Shown here one piece after another: positions 34,901 to 45,395 of a DNA stretch of 64,000 nt. The position numbers and the translations under genes were made by a program. Within the stretch, counting starts at the first letter, position 1; every line of letters starts with the position of its first letter. Source of the DNA: Gnetum montanum (taxonomy: Eukaryota; Streptophyta; Gnetopsida; Gnetales; Gnetaceae); assembly GCA_015680685.1 (NCBI GenBank), contig MNCI01011534.1:601308-665307 (forward strand), given 5' to 3'. The notes beneath the pieces were generated by a model. The model worked only from the letters and a program-made list of their open reading frames with translations, ran no database searches and was not told where the DNA came from.

Positions 34901-37094
34901 TTGAGTTGATCCCTTCATCAAATAGCTAAAGGGAAAAGTAAGAATTAATGATGAGTCTTCTTCTTCTTTTTCTTTTGCTACTGAAGCTCTAGAAGCTATT
35001 CTTGTTGTTGCTTTTCTAATAGCCTTTTTTGTTCTAGTGATTTTTGTTGCTGGAGCTCCATTAGTCTTTGTTGCTCTAATTGGTTCTACTACTCTTCTCC
35101 TACCTATACCTAATCAATTTTGTCTTTCCTTATTACCCTCACTATGGCATATTCTTCTTCATTAAGAGGAAACCTCTCATTAGGCATGGTGTTTTCCAAC
35201 TCCAGGAGCTTCCATGAAAAGTAATTTTTCTCCATTCTGACTAGGCATTCTTCTAAGAAATCCCTAGCTAGATCATGCTCCTTATCCTCCATCCATTAGT
35301 AGAATTTTATTATAGGGATGTCACAAGGTAAATTAGGTAGTTATAATGATAAGCTCCTTTTTAATTGCATTGGAGGCTCTTCCTTAGCTTGATTTACCTC
35401 CCTATCATTAGCTCTAATATAGAATATGTTGGTTTCATTAGATTGATGAACCTTCCTAGTCTTTGCCATAGAATAGATCCTCTTTTGAACTGGATAAAAA
35501 CTACACTACTCTCAATATCTTCATGTCATGACACTCAAATGGCCAGAATTGGAAAACTCCCAAAAGCCAAGCTTGAGGGGGAAAACTTCTTTATGCTTGT
35601 AGTCATACCTAAGGGAGCTCTTCCACATCTGTCATCCTACTTCTAGTGTAGCCAAATAAGGACATATAAACCTAGGAAGCTTGAAAGCTTTGCCCTCAAA
35701 TCCTAATTAAGATTTGAGTATATTGAGCATGAAGAAAAATAGCTCCATCACACGTTCCACTAATTTCATGTATTACTTGTGGGTCAACCCTAGTCGAAAG
35801 GGCCCTAAAATTATCTTAATTAGATGAGACTAAATGCAATTCATTAGAAGCTCTAAGGAATGTGCATTGAAGAATCTTGTCTAATAACTGACTAGAAAGA
35901 AGTTGTAACAGTGATCTTTTGACCAAGCTCTTCTCTAAGATGCTTATCTTGTGAATATTGGAATCATTCTCTTAGGCTTTAGAACTTATTTAATAGGAAA
36001 TCTAATAAAAATGATATGAGGGTTAGCTTAGCTCCTTTCCCTTGAATCTTAGATAGACTCTTTTGTAAGGCATCATTCATATATTGGACTTGAAAGAAAT
36101 GTTTATTATTTTTAGAAGCTACCTAGGCTCAAACATGTAAATCTAAAATAGTATTTATCTCACAATTAGAGCAAAAAATTAAAGTGTAAATGAAAATGTG
36201 AGGAGGAAACCTAAGCTTTGAGACCTTTACAATGATGTTTCTATATCCCCATGCCTTCACCAAATTAGATAAAGGTAGAAATATAGCTTACCCTATCTTT
36301 GGGTGATTCCAAAACCTTTTGCTAAGAACTTTCTTATTGTACTATGGGCCTTAATCTCTATAACATCTAGCTCAATAAAATTGTAGAGCTCATATTCCTT
36401 CTTAATATTGATATCAATGAAATGCATAGTGTTTCCTCTAAATTGTAGGTTATCCTTCTCATAAAATGTCTTTGCTATGAGACAATTTAGGACATATCAA
36501 ATTAGATTTTCCCTAGGCCTAAGTCCTAGCTTGTGGGGCCCTATTTTCTCATAAGTTTCCCACTATTCTTCCAATGATTCCACTAACTACAAATCCAACT
36601 TCTCTATTAGTTCATGATCTTCATCAAAATCAAAAAGGTCAACTTCCTCTACATTTAGTTCTAGGTGTACAACATTAATCCATTGATAGAGCTAATAAAT
36701 ATTTAGATTATACTACTATATATATTCTAAGAAGGTAAAAGGGTTAACATCCTAAAATTTTTGTGGGGCTTCTTTCTTCTATTTATGTGACATCTTGGCT
36801 TTTTCTTAAAACTTGAAGATTTTCTATGTCATTAATGGTGCTAGCTTTCAACTCTTCTTTAGTCTTCAACTCTAGATTTTAATGACTATATGTTCAAAAT
36901 ATGCTTAAATATTACTCTTTAATATTAGGAGCTTCCTTGCTAAATTCACTTGCTTGAAGTAGGCTACATGATTTGTTTTTTTTTGGCTTTGATATTATTT
37001 GAGCTACCTCATTTAAGGCTTAAGGGATTTGATTATTAGTATAAGAGTTTCATTCCAACTTTGAACTTATTTCATGAAAGAATTCACCATGATT
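34901..37094 (-). other. old repeat sequence with minus-strand open pieces, not identified
   Basis: Continues the B-family U3 or its flank. A 60-aa open stretch (35110-35292, MEDKEHDLARDFLEECLVRM) and broken minus-strand pieces near 36400-36700 (EEVDLFDFDEDHELIEKLDL) suggest a former protein that I cannot assign. Gln/Lys-rich codons at 34960-35090 extend the coiled-coil region. Confidence 0.35.
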
Positions 37095-37099
37095 TCTAC
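37095..37099. repeat. target site duplication of element E, left copy
   Basis: tctac before TGTGGATC; the right copy at 43520-43524 reads tctgc (4 of 5 match). Confidence 0.7.
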
Positions 37100-38854
37100 T
37101 GTGGATCGTTGGACTTAGAAAGGGGATGGGAAATGAACAAGTTCCCCAAATTAAAACTCAAATACACAAAGCACACATGCCAAATTTAATGTGGTTCCCC
37201 AACTTAGGTAGTCCACACTCAGAGGGTAAATCACGAGCACACCTCGACACTTTTTTGCTCTCAAAATGTGGTTGAAGGATTGACACCCTGTACAATCTTC
37301 AAGCCCCACTTTGGAGTGTTGTACCATAGCACCAATCACTCAACCTTGCAAGGTCTCGTTAGGCTTGGAAATGTGGTTTTAAGGCTTACACAACCTTTAA
37401 AATCTTGAACTCCACACCGAAGTGTTGTATCGCAGTACCAAAAACTCAATCCCATAGGATCCCAACAAGCATAAGCACATCAACCCCACAAGGCATTAAG
37501 AACAAGAATTACAAGGGATAGTTGCAACTCAATTTGCTAATCCTTGTATAGTTAGGTACAACACATTTTACAATGCCAAAATGATAAGACAATGAGGAGA
37601 AATAGAGAATTTAGTGATTACAAATGATTATAGAATGAATACAACAAGGCTTGCACTTTTTCCAATGCACATCAAATCTTCTTATAGTTGCTAATGAGTG
37701 GTGAGCTACCCATATACCCAACCATATGAATCACAAGTGTTCACATGTGATCTGGTCAAATTCCGTAGATCTTAAATTCCTAAGTACACTGGTTCNNNNN
37801 NNNACATCCTGAACACATATAACGCTGCTAGGTTATCAAACATTAAGCATTACTAGGATTACCAAGAGTCATATGCATGCTCAAAGTCGTCATACTTATG
37901 TGCTTAATTAATTTCTATTTAATCAAATTGGCTTACTTTAGCTTAATTACTTGAGAGCATTAAAATAAATTTCATAAAATATTAAATTCACAAATAACAT
38001 ATTTAAGCTAGCTAAGGTACTACAAGGTTTAATTAGAAAGCTTGTCTTTGTTGTTGCACACACTCCTATGCTCAGGTACAATAGTGTTCGAATAAAGATT
38101 TGTACAGTCAATAACTCTTGTTGTGGGCACTTTGGAAATTATAACTCTAGAGAAAAGAAACTATAAGATCTCTACTATGCTATGACAAAAACTATATGGA
38201 AATCATGTGCCCAAGCACTATATTTATAGGCCAGCACACATCCCATGATATCGGATATCCAACATCGTGTCTTGGGCTTTGATATTGGGTACTTAACATT
38301 GCAGCTTTGATATCATATATCCAATATCAGAGCCCATCATAATACAATTCATCATTTTTTGTGTTTCTAAATCCATCTTAGAACTCATGCAATAGCTAGC
38401 CAACAATCATTAATGGTCATGGGAGAGGTTTTTCTTGTGCTTGAGACATCTCTCTAAAATTACCTTTTATTCTAGGAAGATGTCTTTGTTTAGTGAAATA
38501 TGTCTTTCTAAAATCTCCATTTTGAAAGATGTCTTTATCTTGTGAAAGACATCTTTCTAAACTTGATCTACATTTTAAAAAGAAGTCTTTGCTTTGTGAA
38601 AGAAATATTTTTCTAAGGAAATACATCTACTGTTTCTTGAAGACATCTTTGCTTAAAACCAATTTAATTCTACCAAGATGTCTATTATTTCTCATAAAAA
38701 TTTTTCTTCATCTTCCTTTGCATGATGAATCCTTCGTTCCTTTCTCAAAGCCTTACTCAATCTTGTCTTGCAAGCACAACAATCACAGACATGCAACCAA
38801 ACTTATCTTCCATTTTTCTTAACGCTTTAACATACCAAAACCAAAAGGTTCACA
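37100..38854 (-). repeat. element E, 3' LTR, interrupted
   Basis: TGTGGATC at 37100, GGTTCACA at 38854. Split by solo LTR F (37692-38354). The aaagacatct/agatgtcttt array is at about 38440-38700. Confidence 0.82.
37692..38354 (-). mobile_element. solo LTR F (A family) nested in the E 3' LTR
   Basis: Starts TAATGAGTGGTGAGC (from TGATGAG) and ends AATTCATCA. A-family landmarks: catatgaatcacaag, gaccttaa..., ctatatttatagg (TATA, about 38219), then gatatcgg, gatattgg, gatatcat. An 8-N gap at 37796-37803 lies inside, so the true length (about 660 as drawn, against 847 for A) is unknown. The E LTR resumes after it at tgtgtttc. Confidence 0.75.
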
Positions 38855-38938
38855 ATCTCTCCATTTTTGGTAATGTCCAAAACTTAAGAAAATTGGTTAG
38901 CCTTATCCCAATAATAATGCACAATACTTCTCCTCCTT

Positions 38939-38963
38939 TATACACACACACACACACACACAC
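38939..38963. repeat. (CA)n microsatellite
   Basis: About 12 CA units. Confidence 0.9.
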
Positions 38964-40058
38964 AAGTCATCATAAAAGATATTCTAGGAAAATCATAAAG
39001 ACATAAATTCCTATGGTAGCCAGGGATTAGGATAAGTGTGGAGGATCAATAGGACATGAGTAAGTGAAAAGAATAATAAAAATCAATAGGCCACATAAAC
39101 ATTATTGGAAAAAACACCATCTATCCATAATCATCTGCAAATTATTTTACAACAAATTGTCTAGAAGCATCTCAGAGAACAACTATCCATAGATCAATCA
39201 CATATTTGCAAATTCACATATGTGAGAGCCAAAAATGTCTCATCCAATGAGAGAAAAACAACTTATTGAGGTCTTAATCACTAACCTCAGTAGCACTTAC
39301 AAACTCAAAATCCATTACTACTCGAGATGGACAATAAGTCTCCTCCTCATCGTCATCATCGTTGGTGTTGGGACGATTGGCTTTCTGAGTGTCCTCATCT
39401 AAGGACTCAACCTATTGCATTGTTGTTTAGCTAGGATGAAGCTTCATTCAAAACTAAGATAAAGCTATTGGAATTGAAAATTTCTAAACTAGGACCATTG
39501 GGATGTGATTCCAAAGATGCTCTCCATAGCTCATTGCTCAAAAGAGCTAGAAGCATCAGTACAGGGTGGAACATGGTGTTCTGACTACTACATGAAAGCA
39601 TGATGCCTCCCATGAACACCAACTAGGGATGCCTCTAGCTCAAAATCTAACTCCATTCTAGAGTCATATGTGCATGAGGGGCCTATAGCTGAAGAATGTC
39701 ATGTAGGAACAGGAGCATCCTTCTCATTGTCAGAGATAGAAGTAGTAACCACCTCAAATACTTACCTAATAGAAGGAGGAAACCTAGCCTCATCAAAACT
39801 CTTACACAAGTAAGAGAGGTTCCTTTGAAGCTTCCCAATGGCACAAGAAAAGGGCCAAAATAGCTTCTTTAGAGAAGAACAAAGTTAAGCACTAGAGGAT
39901 TTTGATCATTACAACTATGGAGAGGTCGCCTTCTTGTGTTTCAGAGGTTTGGTGCTGGGTCTTGATTTTTTTGCATGAGAAGAACTCCTCTTCTTAACAT
40001 AATCATTAAGACTCCACTTATCTTTACGTAAAGGTAACTTTGAAATAGGTACATTTTT
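38964..40058. other. element E interior, no gene recognised
   Basis: Contains a run of cat/cgt triplets near 39344-39362 and a 63-aa open stretch on the minus strand (39431-39622) without recognisable similarity. It may be the 3' part of the gene at 40059-40853 or its untranslated region. Confidence 0.35.
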
Positions 40059-40853
40059 CTAGTAGATCAATAGGTTTATGAGGTAGGGGTGCCCAAGGAT
40101 TCTCTCCTTGGCATAGAGACTCAAAATATCTTGATAAAGTGTGTGCCTAAGATTCAATGGTAATCCTGTAAGTAAGAAATATAGGATAAAATCATGGGGT
40201 GGAAGTAGATAACTATAACTACCTCCTTTCACCATTATGTTATACAAAATAATAAGTGACAAGGTAGAGGCATCAGGAATCATCTTACTCTGCTCAATAT
40301 GACCCCTATCAAATGTTATATCTCTCTCAAATAAAACATCACAAAATTCTTCATGAGTTACAAGAATTATACCATTGGTGTAGATATCATGCATAGATTC
40401 AATGGTAACCTGAAATACATTAGAACTAGAAATAACGAGAAGTGCATTGACAATTTGGGAAGAGATTTCAATAGTAAGTCCACAAATAGTGGATGTGAAC
40501 ACCCCAAAAACAACATCAAAAATAATAATATTACAATAGAATTCTTTAATAAGCACTTCAAGAACAAGAAAATTCATAGAAATGAAGGTTGTCCATTTCA
40601 GAAGCTTGAAATAATACAGCAAATCTTGTTGTCTATGAAGTGGAAAATTAAGAGAATACTTAGAAATAATGGCAATGATTCTTGTAGTTTCAAACCTATG
40701 TTGAGCACCTATACTACAAAATTGGGCCATGTATGAAGGTGATGCACTACTAGAACTTCCTCTTGCATGTTTTTTGGGTGGATTTTTGGATGTACGAATC
40801 TTCTTGTGGATCATCTCTACCAAAATTGCTATAAATGGTGGAGCCCTAGTCAT
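40059..40853 (-). CDS. plant-transposon-protein-like ORF, 264 aa, intact frame
   Basis: The longest uninterrupted frame among the repeats. I start it at 40853 (MTRAPPFIAILVEMIHKK): an upstream in-frame Met at 40979 lies before the TATA box and would give 306 aa. The residues RQQDLLYYFKLLKWTTFISM, LIKEFYCNIIIF, VFGVFTSTICGLTIEISSQI fit the pattern of the 'putative plant transposon protein' family (W..., (V/I)xEFY(A/C)N, V(F/R)G..I.I....I). The family function is unknown. N-terminal residues 1-35 are basic and Ser-rich. On the minus strand a TATA box (CTATAAAAG) lies near 40905, about 50 nt before this ATG, preceded by an agatgtcttt array. It lies in the place where Copia elements carry pol. 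Whether it is expressed is unknown. Confidence 0.6.
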   Translation of the reverse strand: MTRAPPFIAILVEMIHKKIRTSKNPPKKHARGSSSSASPSYMAQFCSIGAQHRFETTRIIAIISKYSLNFPLHRQQDLLYYFKLLKWTTFISMNFLVLEVLIKEFYCNIIIFDVVFGVFTSTICGLTIEISSQIVNALLVISSSNVFQVTIESMHDIYTNGIILVTHEEFCDVLFERDITFDRGHIEQSKMIPDASTLSLIILYNIMVKGGSYSYLLPPHDFILYFLLTGLPLNLRHTLYQDILSLYAKERILGHPYLINLLIY

Positions 40854-40899
40854 CTCTATGCGATCTTTGTGAAGGAATATAACAAAAATGAGGGTTTTG

Positions 40900-41105
40900 T
40901 CTTTTATAGCTATGGGAAAACAAGGGATTTGAACAAAAAAGGATATGTCCTTTTCAACAAACAAATGTCTTTTTTGCATGTTAAAAACATAGTATATGTC
41001 TTTTGTTTATCAAAGACATCTTTCTCACAACAATAGAAAAATTAGAGAGACATCTTTGTTATTTCAAAGATATCTTTGCAGAGATGTCTTTCACTTTTAA
41101 AAGAT
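40900..41105 (-). promoter_or_regulatory. candidate promoter: agatgtcttt array plus TATA box before the 264-aa ORF
   Basis: On the minus strand, agatgtctct, agatgtcttt and related motifs (five or more between 40960 and 41095) are followed by CTATAAAAGAC at about 40905 and then the ATG at 40853. The layout copies the U3 of the E LTR (array, then TATA), so this may be a piece of LTR U3 now in front of an ORF. Confidence 0.5.
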
Positions 41106-41519
41106 TTATTTCATCAAAAATCAAGGTGAGGTTTTGGAAGGTTGACATTGGTCTATAGTCTTAATGAAACCATGAAAAGAAAAAGAAAAACTTACCTCTA
41201 CCTACCTATCATGCTATTGGAATGTGATGGAGTTTAAAGAGCTAAAGAATGTGTTTCCTCTTTTGAGGAATCTCCTTTGAACCAAACTTCCCCAATGTCC
41301 AATGCATGACTTCCTCTCAAAAATTTATCGGTGAAAGTGTTCTTATTTCCTTGGTCCTATTTAATTCTCCATTTCTTTCTGATAGCCTTGGTCCTTTGAG
41401 TTGACTTCTAATCTTCTATATGATCCTGCATAAAAACCTTTCTAGGTGCACTTTGATAAAACCATGGAATCTTGTGATATGCCCATGTACTCATATGATA
41501 AACATTTAGATTGCATTCC

Positions 41520-42420
41520 CATTATTTATGCCCAATCTTGTTACAATAATAACATCTAATTCTCTTATTTAAGAAACGACTAGAAGGACCAAACCTTTGA
41601 GGAGTTTTATGTTGGGTAAGAGCTTCCCTTGATGTAGAGTCCTTGTTCCTTAGAGGTTCCTTTAGATGAGATGAAGGTTCCTCTTCTTGGTGGTCACATC
41701 CAAGTTCACTTTTATCTTGTGGACTTCTTCCTTGTCTAAGAATCATTCAAAGAGACTCTTTTCCTTTAGTCATTCTTTCATTCACCAACTTAAAATTAGC
41801 AAGTTCTTCTTTCATCTACTCACATGATCTGGTTAGTACTTCATTCTTAGCCTTGATGTTTAAGAATTATTTGTTAAGATTAGAAATAATTAAGGTTAAT
41901 GAGGATATTTCTTGATCTTTAGAGTTAACTTGTTTATTTAACTTAGTGTAAAGATTTTAAAAATTTAAAGGTTCTTTACATTATAAATCAAACCTCTCAT
42001 CATCATTAAGTTCATCATTTGATGAATCACCATCAAATAGGACCATGCAGATGAGATGAGAATTTTTGGCATTTTCCTCTTCTTCTTCTTCTTCACTCTA
42101 CTCCCCATCATCCCAACTTGTATAGAAGTTGGCTTTCTTAACTTCTTTAGTGGATTTGTTCTTGAATTGCATCCTGAAACTACTAGGGCATTTGAGAGCC
42201 ATATGGCATTTCTTTTATTGCAAGGCTTGATGATGTTAGTGGTGTCATCAATAGCTAGAGCATAGCCTTCTAGGATTGACTTCCATACTTCAAAATCCAT
42301 AGACTTGAAGAATCCTTGCATCCTAGATTTCCAGAAGGTGAAGTCAAATCCATTGAAAATGGATGGCTTTTTAAGTAGGATGTCCCCTCTATTGTTCACT
42401 CTTAAAGTTGATGATGAAAC
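41520..42420 (-). pseudogene. Copia Gag of element E, frameshifted
   Basis: The N-terminal Copia gag block is PSIFNGFDFTFWKSRMQGFF (about 42290-42350) followed by KSMDFEVWKSILEGYAL. Further on are an acidic stretch (SEEEEEEENA, about 42060-42095), a coiled-coil stretch and the zinc knuckle CYYCNKIGHK at about 41522-41560. The codon after HK is a stop; the fourth ligand Cys is still visible two codons on. These features in this order are typical of plant Ty1/Copia gag. Confidence 0.78.
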
Positions 42421-42425
42421 AAAGA

Positions 42426-42446
42426 GTACCAGGATTTGATAACACT
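42426..42446 (-). promoter_or_regulatory. primer binding site of element E
   Basis: Minus strand after the LTR end GATCCACA: TGTTATCAAATCCTGGTAC, related to the initiator-Met site TGGTATCAGAGCCTGGT. Confidence 0.65.
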
Positions 42447-43519
42447 TGTGGATCATTGAACTTAGAAGGCAGGGGGTGCGTGGGAATGAATACATTCCCT
42501 AAATTAAAACTTAAAGATACAAAGCACACACAAAAAATTTAATGTGATTCCCCAACTTGGATAGTCCACACTCATAGGATAGATCACAAGCATACCTCTG
42601 GACTTTATTGCTATCAAAATGTGTTTGAAGGGTCCACACCCTATATAGTCTTCAAGCCCCACTCTGGAGTGTTGTATTGCAGCACTAATCACTAAACCTT
42701 GCAAGGTCTTATCAGGCTTGGAAATGTGGTTTTAAGGCTTCCACAACATTTAGAATCTTGAGCTCTACACTATAGTGTTGTATTACATCACCAACAACTC
42801 AATCTCGTAAGATCCTGACAAGCTGAAGCACATCAACCTTGTAGGGCAATAAGAATAAGAATTGCAAGGGATAATTGCAACTCAATTTGCTGACCTTGTA
42901 TAGTTAGGTACAATAGACTTTACAATGCCAAAATGATAAGATAATGAGAAGCAACAAATAATTCAATGATTACAAATGATTATGCAATGAATACAATAAG
43001 GCTTGCACTTTTTCCAATGCACATCAAGTCTTCTTATAATTGTTGTGTTTCTCAATCCATCTCGAAACTTGTGAAATGGCTAGCCAATGATCATTAATGA
43101 TCATGGAAGACATATTTCTTATGCTTGAGACATCTCTTTGAAATTTCCGTCCATTCTGGGAAGACGTCTTCGTTTAGTGAAAGATGTCTTTTTGAAATCT
43201 CCATTTTGGAAGATGTCTTTATCTTATAAAAGATGTCTTTTTGAACTTCGTCTATATTCTATACAGATGTCTTTGCTTTGTGAAAGAAATTTGCTATTTC
43301 TTGAAGACGTTGTTTCCTGAAGCCACTTCAATGCTACCAAGACATCTACTATTTTTTAGAGACATCTTTCTTCATCTTCCTTTACATGATGAATCCTTCA
43401 TTCCTTACCCATAGCCTTGCTCAATACTTGCCTACAAGAATAACAATCACAAACATGCAAATAAGCTTGTCTTCCATTTTTCTTAATGTTTTAACATAAT
43501 ATAACCAAAAAGGTTCACA
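42447..43519 (-). repeat. element E, 5' LTR, 1073 bp
   Basis: TGTGGATC at 42447 to GGTTCACA at 43519. TATA-like TTATAAGAAGAC (minus) at about 43033. The array of gatgtcttt/gacgtcttc motifs at 43125-43370 includes intact GACGTC at 43160. Confidence 0.85.
43125..43375 (-). promoter_or_regulatory. GAYRTC array in U3 of element E
   Basis: Repeated aGAYGTCTTt/aaaGACATCt motifs, roughly eight, including GACGTC (43160), GATGTC (43185, 43213, 43231, 43266) and GACATC (43348, 43362). The TATA box lies about 90 bp further on in element sense. Confidence 0.55.
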
Positions 43520-43524
43520 TCTGC

Positions 43525-44556
43525 TACCCCTTTTGCTAAGCTAGATTAAAAGTAAAATGCATATGTGTATAATTCTTAGTGGGCCCAAGGTCTAACATGG
43601 CTAGTAGAATCACTCTCGTAGAATCATTTTCACACTCTACAAAATTTTTCTTCAAACGAGTTGATGTGGAAGAGTCTTTTTTATGCTTATTCGTAGAGCT
43701 GAATTCACTAAATATGTCGATTCTATAAGATAATGTGGAAGGTGCTAACATGACATAGCTCTTTTAAGGTCTATTCATAGAGCTAAATTTTCACCTTACG
43801 AACTAGTTCCACAAGCTAGTGTGAAGGATGTTGCTGGAGCTGAGCATGTTCATAGAATAAAAATTTTATTCTACGAGCTCCATCTTCGAGTTGATGTGCT
43901 AGAACCACTTTGTTGAGTCATTTTTTAGGTCTACGAATCTGTAGCTATGTGAATGATAGAAGAGCTTTTCCTATGAGCTGATGTGACAAAGTTTGTTTGT
44001 AGAATCATTTTCTGGCACTACAAACCTCTTCTATGAGTTGACATGGCAGAACCAAAAATGAACTTGCTTGTGAGGAAAAATTTTAATTCTATAAGCCTTT
44101 TCTTTAAAGGAGAAGCTATCCTAATAGAACCATTTACCCCTTTGCTCATAGAACCACTTGTAAGCTCTTAAAGTAATTCTTTTTATGCAAAGCTAACCTG
44201 GTCTAGTGATGATGTGGTATAGTCATTTCATAGAATTATTTCAGAGTTATATTTTGGCTCTATGAAAGGCTTAACTATGAGGTTCTCATCTTCTATGTAG
44301 AATCATTTTTTGGCTTTCCTTGTAGAGCTAATGTTTCATTCTATAAGTCTCCTTTAAGTCAAATCCATGTGTCATAAATGTTGCTAATTCTACTTTCTCT
44401 TCTTTCTCCTTTGGTTACACAAGATTAATGAAGGAGAATTATCTTATAAGGCTAATTTTTGGTTCTATGAGCTCTCCTCTACATGCTAACAAGTATAAAT
44501 GATGACACAGCTCGTATGACTATTATAGCTTTCCATTATAGAATCAAATGTTGATT
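43525..44556. repeat. degenerate minisatellite-like repeat, left block
   Basis: Built of drifting copies of a few phrases in fixed order: gatgtggcagaacc, ttttgtagaatcatttt, ggctctatgagct(c). Copies recur irregularly, about 60-110 bp apart. The same repeat continues at 62823-64000, so it was one block before element H inserted. No open frame of interest. Confidence 0.6.
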
Positions 44557-44561
44557 CTACA
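44557..44561. repeat. target site duplication of element H, left copy
   Basis: ctaca; the right copy at 62818-62822 is ctata. Confidence 0.7.
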
Positions 44562-45395
44562 TCATGAGCAGCGAGGTATCCCTACGTTAAACCATACGAA
44601 TACAAGTGTACATGCACAATTCGGTCGAATTCTAAGGACTAAGTGCTCATGCTCCTTTGTGGAACAAGGATGGGTTGATCAATCATTATCTTCCCAAGCT
44701 TACTTGTATGACACGATTGTATGGTTAAGTAAACTTGAGGTATATGATTTTTATGGCTTTTATATTTTTATGTCTTGGTGCTATAAAGGGAGGAGAGAGA
44801 TAACTAAGTAACTAATTTAATTTAACTACTCAAGTATGCTTTAACTAGTCCTAACACCAACATTCGTTCTCACTTGCCATACACATCTTGAACTAGTGCA
44901 ACACTATTGGGATTACGAAATGCTAATCATTACTGGGTTACCAAGCATTACATGCATGCTTGAAGTGGTTGTATTGAGTGTGCTTACTTAGGTGAGTTGT
45001 AGGGTGAGAGAGAGAACATTAATTAGCTAAGGAAAGCATTAAGTAATAGTAATTAACATTAATTAATTTATTCTAAATGTTGCAAGGTTTATCACAAAGT
45101 TCATCTTTATTTCCATACACAAGGTGTGCTCAAGTACACAATGCTCAAATAAAGATCCGTTCACTCTGACTCCTACTATGAGCACTTGGAAATAATTCTA
45201 TCTCTAGAAAGGAAAAAAGGCAAGATTTTGGGTAAGGGACTAAGCCTAATTGCCAAAACCAAATCCACCCACCTCTTATTTATAGGCAACAAGGCAGGTC
45301 TCGATATCAGATGCCTGATATTGCGTGGAAGGCTTCAATATCATGGATCCAATATCATGGATGCAATATCATGGTCCCGATATCATAATTCATCA
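44562..45395 (-). repeat. element H, 3' LTR
   Basis: 834 bp; TCATGAGCAG (from TGATGAG) to AATTCATCA. The array in U3 reads gatatc, gatatt, aatatc, aatatc, aatatc, gatatc (45303-45385). TATA (minus) near 45277-45287. The polypurine tract follows at 45396 (tacccccatga). Confidence 0.88.

Larger units (their letters stand above)
37100..43519 (-). mobile_element. element E: non-autonomous Ty1/Copia-type element (gag only)
   Basis: 3' LTR 37100-38854 (with a nested solo LTR) and 5' LTR 42447-43519, both TGTGGATC...TTCACA, flanked by tctac/tctgc. An initiator-Met-type primer binding site abuts the 5' LTR. A Copia gag remnant occupies about 41520-42420. Protease, integrase, reverse transcriptase and RNase H are absent; their place holds about 2.5 kb with a 264-aa ORF of the plant-transposon-protein type. 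The element must have moved, if at all, with enzymes supplied in trans. Confidence 0.8.

Noticed and set aside
40353-40736. 127-aa + strand frame
   Set aside because: Antisense shadow of the 264-aa ORF at 40059-40853.
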